Source: CAVAWX01 sp963614215 (lineage in GTDB: Bacteria > Actinomycetota > Coriobacteriia > Coriobacteriales > QAMH01). From it: 11,318 nt of DNA. The first letter of the stretch is position 1, and the number at the start of each line of letters is the position of its first letter. The stretch is from positions 1 to 11,318 of the forward strand of contig CAVECB010000041.1 in NCBI GenBank assembly GCA_963614215.1, written 5' to 3'. Shown here piece by piece: positions 6,928-11,318 of this stretch. The notes beneath the pieces are model-generated. The model made no database searches. It was not told where the DNA came from and worked only from the letters and a program-made list of their open reading frames with translations. The position numbers and the translations under genes are program-made.

Positions 6928-7479
6928 CTAACTTTTCCGGTTGTGCGCGGCAGTCGCATCGTTTGCGGGCGCCGCATCGTCTGTCAGCGCCGCATTGGCG
7001 TCGCCGTCAACGAAAACGCCTGTCCCGGCTGCCTGTCCCGCCGCCGCATCGCCTGCCCCGGTCGCGCGGGCATCCGGCGCATCGAGCCACGCCTGCAAAA
7101 ACAGTGAGGCCGCCACCGCGTCGAGCTTGCCGCGCATGCGCCGCTCGTCCATGCCCTGCGCGCGCAGGCGCCGTTTGGCCTCGGCGCTCGACAGCCTCTC
7201 GTCGCAAAACTCCAGCGGCAGCTCCGCGGCCGCCGCCACCTTCTCGGCAAACTCGCGCACCCGCCGGGCCTGCGGACCTACGCCGCCGGCCATGGTCTTG
7301 GGCAGGCCTGCCACGAGCAGCTCGGGCGCCTCGTCTTCGAGCAGCATTCTCCAGGTGCGTGCGCCGCCTTCTACTTCAGCAGCCGGCAGCACCTTCACGG
7401 GTAGCGCCATGCGCGTGGCGGTGTCGCCCACGGCCACGCCCACGCGCTTGTGCCCAATGTCGAGTCCCAGCACCCGCAC
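6928..7479 (-). CDS. ruvX: RuvX/YqgF-family nuclease with a C-terminal extension
   Basis: This 183-aa protein is of the YqgF/RuvX family (RNase H-like fold), proposed to act as a Holliday junction resolvase and, in Escherichia coli, in 16S rRNA 5' end processing. The core shows GLDIGHKRVGVAVGD (Asp7), LLVAGLPKTMAGGVG, FCDERLSSAEA (Asp93, Glu94) and KLDAVAASLFLQAWLD (Asp120), the expected acidic residues. The usual length is about 140-150. Residues from about 134 to 183 form an Ala/Asp/Gly-rich tail of no recognised domain. The GTG at 7479 gives the typical beginning VRVLGLDIG. It lies 4 nt after the alaS stop with no strong Shine-Dalgarno, suggesting translational coupling. The frame stays open upstream to 7602, but that part is a shadow of alaS. 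mltG starts 8 nt downstream. Confidence 0.93.
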   Translation of the reverse strand: MRVLGLDIGHKRVGVAVGDTATRMALPVKVLPAAEVEGGARTWRMLLEDEAPELLVAGLPKTMAGGVGPQARRVREFAEKVAAAAELPLEFCDERLSSAEAKRRLRAQGMDERRMRGKLDAVAASLFLQAWLDAPDARATGAGDAAAGQAAGTGVFVDGDANAALTDDAAPANDATAAHNRKS

Positions 7480-7483
7480 GAGG

Positions 7484-10132
7484 CTAGAGCCCAAACATCG
7501 CCTTTGCCGCCGCGAGCGCCTGCGGCACGGCAGACGCATCCTTGCCGCCCGCCTGTGCCATGCCCGGCTTGCCGCCGCCGCGCCCGCCCAAAACCGGCGC
7601 AACCTCCTTCACCACCGCGTTGGCATCAAAACCGGCCGCCACGGCGCCGTCGTTTGCCGCCGCAAGAACCACAGGCGTGCCCTTCTCCTCAACCACCGCA
7701 AGGCACACGATGGCAAACGGGGCGCTGCCCGCGCGCTTTTTCACCACGTCCCACGCGCCGCGCATCGCCGATACGGCCAGCACCGTGCCCAAATCCGCAA
7801 CAAGCAGACGGTAGGCGCCGGTGTCCACCGCCGTGTCCACCAGCTTTGCGATGTCGCCTTCCGCCGCGATGCGCTTGGCGTTTTTCGCCTGGCGCTCCAG
7901 CAAGGTCAGCTGCTTTTCCATCTTCTCCACGCGCTCGGACACGTCCAGCGGCGGCACGTTCAAAAAGCGCGCCGTCTCGCGCAGCTCCTCTTCCATGCGG
8001 CTCATGTAGCGGTAGGCTTCCAGGCTCGTCACGGCCTCGACGCGGCGGGTGTTTGCGCCCACGGAGGTCTCGTTCACAATCTTGAACAAGCCAATCTCGG
8101 AGCTGCGGCCCACGTGCGTGCCGCCGCACAGCTCCTTGGAAAACGAGCCGGCCTCGACCACGCGCACGAACTCGCCGTACTTCTCGCCAAACAGCGCGAG
8201 CACGCCGTCCTCGCGGGCCGCCGACAGCGAGGTCTCGTAGGCGCGCACCGGCATATCCGACATGACGACCTCGTTGACCTTGCGCTCCACCTCGAGAATC
8301 TGCTCGTGGTGCATCTGCTCGAAGTGGGTGAAGTCGAAGCGCAGTCTGTCGGGGGCCACCAGCGAGCCGGCCTGCTTCACATGGTCGCCCAAGACCTGCG
8401 TGAGCGCGCGTTGCAGCAGGTGCGTGGCCGTGTGGTTGCGCGCGATGCGGGCGCGGCGGACCGTGTCGATAGCCGCATGCACGGTCTGGCCGACCTTAAG
8501 CGTACCCTCCTTCACCGTGCACATGTGCACCGGCAGGTCGGGCTCGGGCTTTTTCGTGTCCTCAACCTCCAGCACGAGACCGTCGGCGGATATGCGCCCG
8601 GTGTCGCCCACCTGGCCGCCCATCTCGCCATAGAAAGGCGTCTTGTCCAAGACGACGCCGCAGGCCTGCCCCGCGCCCGCGCTGTCAACCAGCTGCCCAT
8701 CCACGACGATGGCGCGCACAGCCGCCTCGCATTCATCGTCGCGATATCCGCAAAACTCGGTCTTGCCGCACGAGTCGAGCACCTGCGTGTAGACGTCGCC
8801 CACGCCAGACCACGCCTCGTCGTCGCGGGCGTTGCGGGCACGCTCGCGCTGCGCCTCCATCTCGCGCTCGAAGCCGGCCTCGTCGACCTCGACCCCGCGC
8901 TCACGGCATATCTCGGCCGTCAACTCGAAGGGAAAGCCATAGGTGTCGTGCAGGGTGAATGCCGCGACGCCGGACAGCTCGCGCGCATCGCCCAATGCCT
9001 CCAGCTCCTCTTCCAAGAAGCGCTCGCCCTTGTCGATGGTCGCGCGGAAACGGCGCTCCTCAGAGGCGAGCACCTGCTCGATCAGGGCGCGGTTTTCCAC
9101 TATCTCGGGATAGACGGCGCCCATCTCCTCGACGATGGCCGCGAGGTACTCGCCCAAAAACGCCTGCTCGATGCCCAGCATGCGCCCCTCGCGCACGGCG
9201 CGGCGGATCAGACGGCGCAAGACATAGCCGCGCCCCTCGTTGGAGGGCAGGATGCCGTCGCCTGTCATGAAAACCACAGAGCGGGCGTGGTCGGCTATCA
9301 CGCGCATGGAAAAATCCGCGCGCGGGTCCTCGCCGTAAGCCTTGCCCGAGATGCGCTCGCCCACGGCAACCAGCCCGCGCAGGATGTCGGTGTCGAAGTT
9401 GGACTGCACGCCCTGCATGATGGCCGCGACGCGCTCCAGCCCCATGCCGGTGTCGATGTTTTTCTTCTCCAGCGGGTCCATCGTGCCGTCTTCGTGGCGG
9501 TTGAACTGGGTAAACACGAGGTTCCAGTACTCGAGGAAGCGGTCGCAGTCGCAGCCCGGCTTGCAATCGGGGCTACCGCAGCCCACCTCCGGTCCTTGGT
9601 CGTAGTACATCTCGGAGCACGGGCCGCACGGGCCGGTGGGACCTGCCACCCAGAAGTTGTCGTCTTCGCCCAGGCGCGTGATGTGCGATTCCGGCAGGCC
9701 GACCGTGCGCCAGATCTGGTGCGCCTCGTCGTCGTCGGTGAACACCGTGACGTGAATGCGCTCCGGGTCCAGCTGGAGCACCTTCGTGGAAAACTCCCAG
9801 GCCCAGGCGCACATCTCCTTCTTGAAGTAGGCGCCGAAGCTGAAGTTGCCAAGCATCTCGAAAAAGCTCAGGTGCCGGCCGTCGGTGCCGATCAGATCGA
9901 TGTCGTTGGTGCGCACGCATTTCTGCGCCGTCGTCGCGCCGATGTAGCGCGCATCGAGATGCTTTTGCTGCAGGAAGTAGGGCTTGAACTGGACCATGCC
10001 TGCCACGGTGAGCAGCAGGCTGGGGTCGTCGGGGACCAGCGAGGAGGACGGCCAGCGCTGGCAGCCTTTCTCCTCGAAGAACTTCAGGTATGCCTCGCGG
10101 ATCTCGGCGGAGGTGGTGGGTATGCCGGACAA
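7484..10132 (-). CDS. alaS: Alanyl-tRNA synthetase
   Basis: This 882-aa enzyme charges tRNA-Ala with alanine and hydrolyses mischarged Ser/Gly-tRNA. The class II core begins with EIREAYLKFFEEKG. It has TVAGMVQFKPYFL, the RTNDIDLIGTDGRHLSFFEMLGNFSFG region (75-100), VAGPTGPCGPCSE (162-174) and DTGMGLERV (227-235). A Cys-rich CGSPDCKPGCDC (185-196) is common in this family. The editing domain has the zinc-binding HTATH (His567, His571) and CGGTH (Cys669, His673). A coiled coil lies near 710-760, and the C-terminal DHHA1-type domain ends with GGRGGGKPGMAQAGG. Length and motifs are typical and nothing is missing. The start is TTG at 10132, backed by AAGGAGT (10143-10137) 4 nt upstream, with the protein beginning MSGIPTTSAEIREA. 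It heads the alaS-ruvX-mltG-yqeG-aroE run. Confidence 0.97.
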   Translation of the reverse strand: MSGIPTTSAEIREAYLKFFEEKGCQRWPSSSLVPDDPSLLLTVAGMVQFKPYFLQQKHLDARYIGATTAQKCVRTNDIDLIGTDGRHLSFFEMLGNFSFGAYFKKEMCAWAWEFSTKVLQLDPERIHVTVFTDDDEAHQIWRTVGLPESHITRLGEDDNFWVAGPTGPCGPCSEMYYDQGPEVGCGSPDCKPGCDCDRFLEYWNLVFTQFNRHEDGTMDPLEKKNIDTGMGLERVAAIMQGVQSNFDTDILRGLVAVGERISGKAYGEDPRADFSMRVIADHARSVVFMTGDGILPSNEGRGYVLRRLIRRAVREGRMLGIEQAFLGEYLAAIVEEMGAVYPEIVENRALIEQVLASEERRFRATIDKGERFLEEELEALGDARELSGVAAFTLHDTYGFPFELTAEICRERGVEVDEAGFEREMEAQRERARNARDDEAWSGVGDVYTQVLDSCGKTEFCGYRDDECEAAVRAIVVDGQLVDSAGAGQACGVVLDKTPFYGEMGGQVGDTGRISADGLVLEVEDTKKPEPDLPVHMCTVKEGTLKVGQTVHAAIDTVRRARIARNHTATHLLQRALTQVLGDHVKQAGSLVAPDRLRFDFTHFEQMHHEQILEVERKVNEVVMSDMPVRAYETSLSAAREDGVLALFGEKYGEFVRVVEAGSFSKELCGGTHVGRSSEIGLFKIVNETSVGANTRRVEAVTSLEAYRYMSRMEEELRETARFLNVPPLDVSERVEKMEKQLTLLERQAKNAKRIAAEGDIAKLVDTAVDTGAYRLLVADLGTVLAVSAMRGAWDVVKKRAGSAPFAIVCLAVVEEKGTPVVLAAANDGAVAAGFDANAVVKEVAPVLGGRGGGKPGMAQAGGKDASAVPQALAAAKAMFGL

Positions 10133-10136
10133 GGTG

Positions 10137-10143
10137 ACTCCTT
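10137..10143 (-). promoter_or_regulatory. Strong ribosome binding site for the alaS TTG start
   Basis: AAGGAGT on the minus strand ends 4 nt before TTG. No ATG or GTG in the alaS frame fits the conserved N terminus near here, so this site supports a genuine TTG start. Confidence 0.75.
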
Positions 10144-10164
10144 CGTTGAAAATCGTGGAACGTG

Positions 10165-10185
10165 AAAACGTGCAGGTCGCCCTGC
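10165..10185 (-). terminator. Weak terminator-like hairpin between the DUF948-like gene and alaS
   Basis: On the minus strand, GCAGG-GCGA-CCTGC (10185-10172) is a perfect 5-bp stem with a GNRA-type tetraloop, followed by ACG and four T (10168-10165). A second small dyad, ACGT/ACGT around GAAA (plus strand, 10160-10171), abuts it. The stem is short and the T-run poor. It could be a leader structure of alaS or a leaky terminator. Confidence 0.2.
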
Positions 10186-10236
10186 GTGGGCGGGGCGGGT
10201 AAAACGGGGTGCGGCGGGGTGCGGGCGGCGGATGTG

Positions 10237-10297
10237 GGCGCGGCCTGCGGTCTTTTGGCGCGAAGCTTGCGGCTCTAGGCGCGGGGTTTGCGGGCCT
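10237..10297. repeat. Three imperfect ~21-bp tandem repeats upstream of alaS
   Basis: Copies begin at 10237, 10257 and 10278 on the plus strand. Each opens with GGCGCG and contains a YTGCGG core before a short pyrimidine-rich end. A partial fourth GGCGCGGGGCT lies at 10317-10327 and runs into the stop codon of the DUF948-like gene. The array fills most of the spacer between that gene and alaS. Confidence 0.6.
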
Positions 10298-10325
10298 TCA
10301 GAGCGGCAGGTGCTCGGGCGCGGGG

Positions 10326-11048
10326 CTATTTCGCCGCCGCGTCCTCGCCCGCGTCTGCCGTCTGCTTGCCTGCAGCTGCAGCGATTGCGGCCGCGACGTC
10401 GGCCACGGACGGGTCGTCTGTCTGCGCACTTGCCTGCACCTGTGCGGCAAACACCGCATCTTGCGCCGTCTGGGGCGTGTCAGTGGCGGCTGTGGCGGCG
10501 GCCTGCGCAGGCTCGACTGCGGCGACCTCGGGGTTTGCGGCGTCTTTCACCACGGACTCGGCGGCCACCTCGGCTCCGCCCTCTTCGGCAGGCGCGGCAC
10601 CCGACGGATAGACAAAGCGCTTCACCTGCTTTTTGCGCTGCGCGTCGCCAAACGCCCCGCGCACGCGCTCAACCACACCAACCACGGCCTTTGCGGGCGC
10701 CGAGGTGACGGTGTCCACGGTGTCGGCGGCCTTGCCCGCCACGCCCGTGATGCTTTCAACGTCTTCCAAAATGCCGTCCAGGCGCAACAGCTCCAGGTTC
10801 ACCGTGTCGACGGTGAGCGCGGCCTGCTCGACTAGAGGATCGACGCGCTTCAACGCAGGCGCGATCTGCTCGTTTACCTCATCGACCAAGACGTTTACTT
10901 TCTCGACGGTCTCGTTCGCGTTCTTCACCGCAGTGCTGACGCGGACCAAAACGACGATGAGCGCGACGATGGCGACGATGCCCAGCACCACGAGCACCGC
11001 AGCGGCGAAAGGCCACATGCCGCCCAAAGCTTCTCCCATACCGTCCAT
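10326..11048 (-). CDS. DUF948-like single-pass membrane protein with an Ala-rich tail
   Basis: This 240-aa protein has a short N terminus, one membrane span at about residues 13-37, and a long heptad-like region rich in Val, Leu, Asn and Glu (about 40-118) that should form a coiled coil (VEKVNVLVDEVNEQIAPALKR). A basic patch RKKQVKRFVYP (138-148) follows. The tail (about 150-240) is disordered and Ala-rich. The layout matches DUF948 (YtxG-like) proteins, whose role is not well defined; envelope or stress functions have been suggested for relatives. The ATG at 11048 places the span at the N terminus and has GGGGG 9 nt upstream. The frame stays open to 11315, but those 89 residues look like noise. 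A second ATG at 11039 is possible. alaS begins 193 nt downstream, so cotranscription is uncertain. Confidence 0.75.
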   Translation of the reverse strand: MDGMGEALGGMWPFAAAVLVVLGIVAIVALIVVLVRVSTAVKNANETVEKVNVLVDEVNEQIAPALKRVDPLVEQAALTVDTVNLELLRLDGILEDVESITGVAGKAADTVDTVTSAPAKAVVGVVERVRGAFGDAQRKKQVKRFVYPSGAAPAEEGGAEVAAESVVKDAANPEVAAVEPAQAAATAATDTPQTAQDAVFAAQVQASAQTDDPSVADVAAAIAAAAGKQTADAGEDAAAK

Positions 11049-11094
11049 GATGGATTGCCCCCGTTCATCGAGTACTTTGCGTAGACAAACCCAC

Positions 11095-11124
11095 ATGGTA
11101 CCCGAAAACAGCGTGCTATGGCAG
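11095..11124 (-). promoter_or_regulatory. Candidate promoter of the DUF948-like gene
   Basis: On the minus strand, CTGCCA (11124-11119, 4 of 6 to TTGACA) and TACCAT (11100-11095, 4 of 6 to TATAAT) are 18 nt apart. Transcription would start near 11088 and leave a leader of about 40 nt before the ATG at 11048. Both hexamers are moderate. Confidence 0.35.
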
Positions 11125-11145
11125 CGTACAGCACAATCGACTACG

Positions 11146-11181
11146 CCAAACGCACACCCAAGCGCACTTCTAAGCGCACAC
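11146..11181. repeat. Three 12-bp direct repeats upstream of the candidate promoter
   Basis: Plus-strand units are CCAAACGCACAC, CCAAGCGCACTT and CTAAGCGCACAC, with an exact 12-bp period and the shared core YAARCGCAC. They end 22 bp upstream of the candidate -35 box, a position where activators or response regulators that bind direct repeats often sit. The regulator, if any, is unknown. Confidence 0.6.
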
Positions 11182-11318
11182 CTCCCCGGCAAGACCCGCG
11201 TTAAAAGAGCCGACCCAGCCAGCCTCCCACGCCTCCCCCACATGCCGCCGCGCACTCGCCTGCGTCTCGCCCCAAGCCCGTGCGTACATTCGCAACCGTG
11301 CCCGCATATGCGCAAAAA

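Larger units (their letters stand above)
11049..11318. other. Gene-free stretch upstream of the DUF948-like gene
   Basis: I see no supported gene on either strand. The stretch holds the candidate promoter at 11095-11124, the 12-bp repeats at 11146-11181, and a CGCATATGCG palindrome next to the window edge (11303-11312). The next gene upstream lies outside the window. Confidence 0.6.

Noticed and set aside
6941..10165. A 1074-codon plus-strand open frame opposite ruvX and alaS
   Set aside because: It is the complement of genes with clear family motifs. Its protein is His/Arg/Ala-rich with no recognisable domain, a usual result of high GC leaving stop codons rare.
11049..11315. An 89-residue N-terminal extension of the DUF948-like protein
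   Set aside because: It is Arg/Gly/Cys-rich, lies ahead of the natural membrane anchor, and overlaps the candidate promoter and 12-bp repeats.
11303..11318. CGCATATGCG palindrome followed by AAAAA at the window edge
   Set aside because: The stem is short and the A-run is on the wrong side for a minus-strand terminator. The sequence ends there, so no function can be assigned.

Overview
The window is GC-rich bacterial chromosome. Every gene I can support lies on the minus strand, so transcription runs from right to left. The mix of genes suggests a high-GC actinobacterium of the class Coriobacteriia (for example Eggerthellaceae or Atopobiaceae). The evidence is the set alaS-ruvX-mltG-yqeG-aroE, the Firmicutes-like yqeG/aroE neighbourhood, and Ala-rich low-complexity protein tails. 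The lineage is an inference from content and composition, not from a database search.

From right to left: about 270 bp without a gene (11049-11318) holds three 12-bp direct repeats and a candidate promoter. Next comes a DUF948-like single-pass membrane protein (10326-11048). A 193-bp spacer with ~21-bp imperfect tandem repeats follows. Then come alaS (TTG start), ruvX, mltG, yqeG and aroE, with short gaps of 4, 8, 41 and 45 nt, which look like one operon. A weak terminator-like hairpin lies after aroE. ligA (GTG start) and lepB form a second unit, with 3 nt between the ligA stop and the lepB start. A candidate terminator and a promoter with a TACAAT -10 lead into a partial tRNA-Arg(TCT) cut by the left edge.

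The genes are housekeeping. They cover translation (AlaS, tRNA-Arg), nucleic-acid maintenance (RuvX, LigA), peptidoglycan and envelope work (MltG, LepB, DUF948-like protein), aromatic amino-acid synthesis (AroE) and a HAD phosphatase (YqeG). Catalytic residues are intact wherever they can be seen.

I see no defence system, mobile element, CRISPR array or biosynthetic cluster, and no convincing novel system. The unusual features are low-complexity extensions on otherwise ordinary enzymes: about 300 residues at the LepB N terminus, at least 97 at the MltG N terminus, and about 50 at the RuvX C terminus. Several short GC-rich repeat clusters lie between genes. A 142-base run of N inside mltG hides the stretch where its membrane anchor should be.
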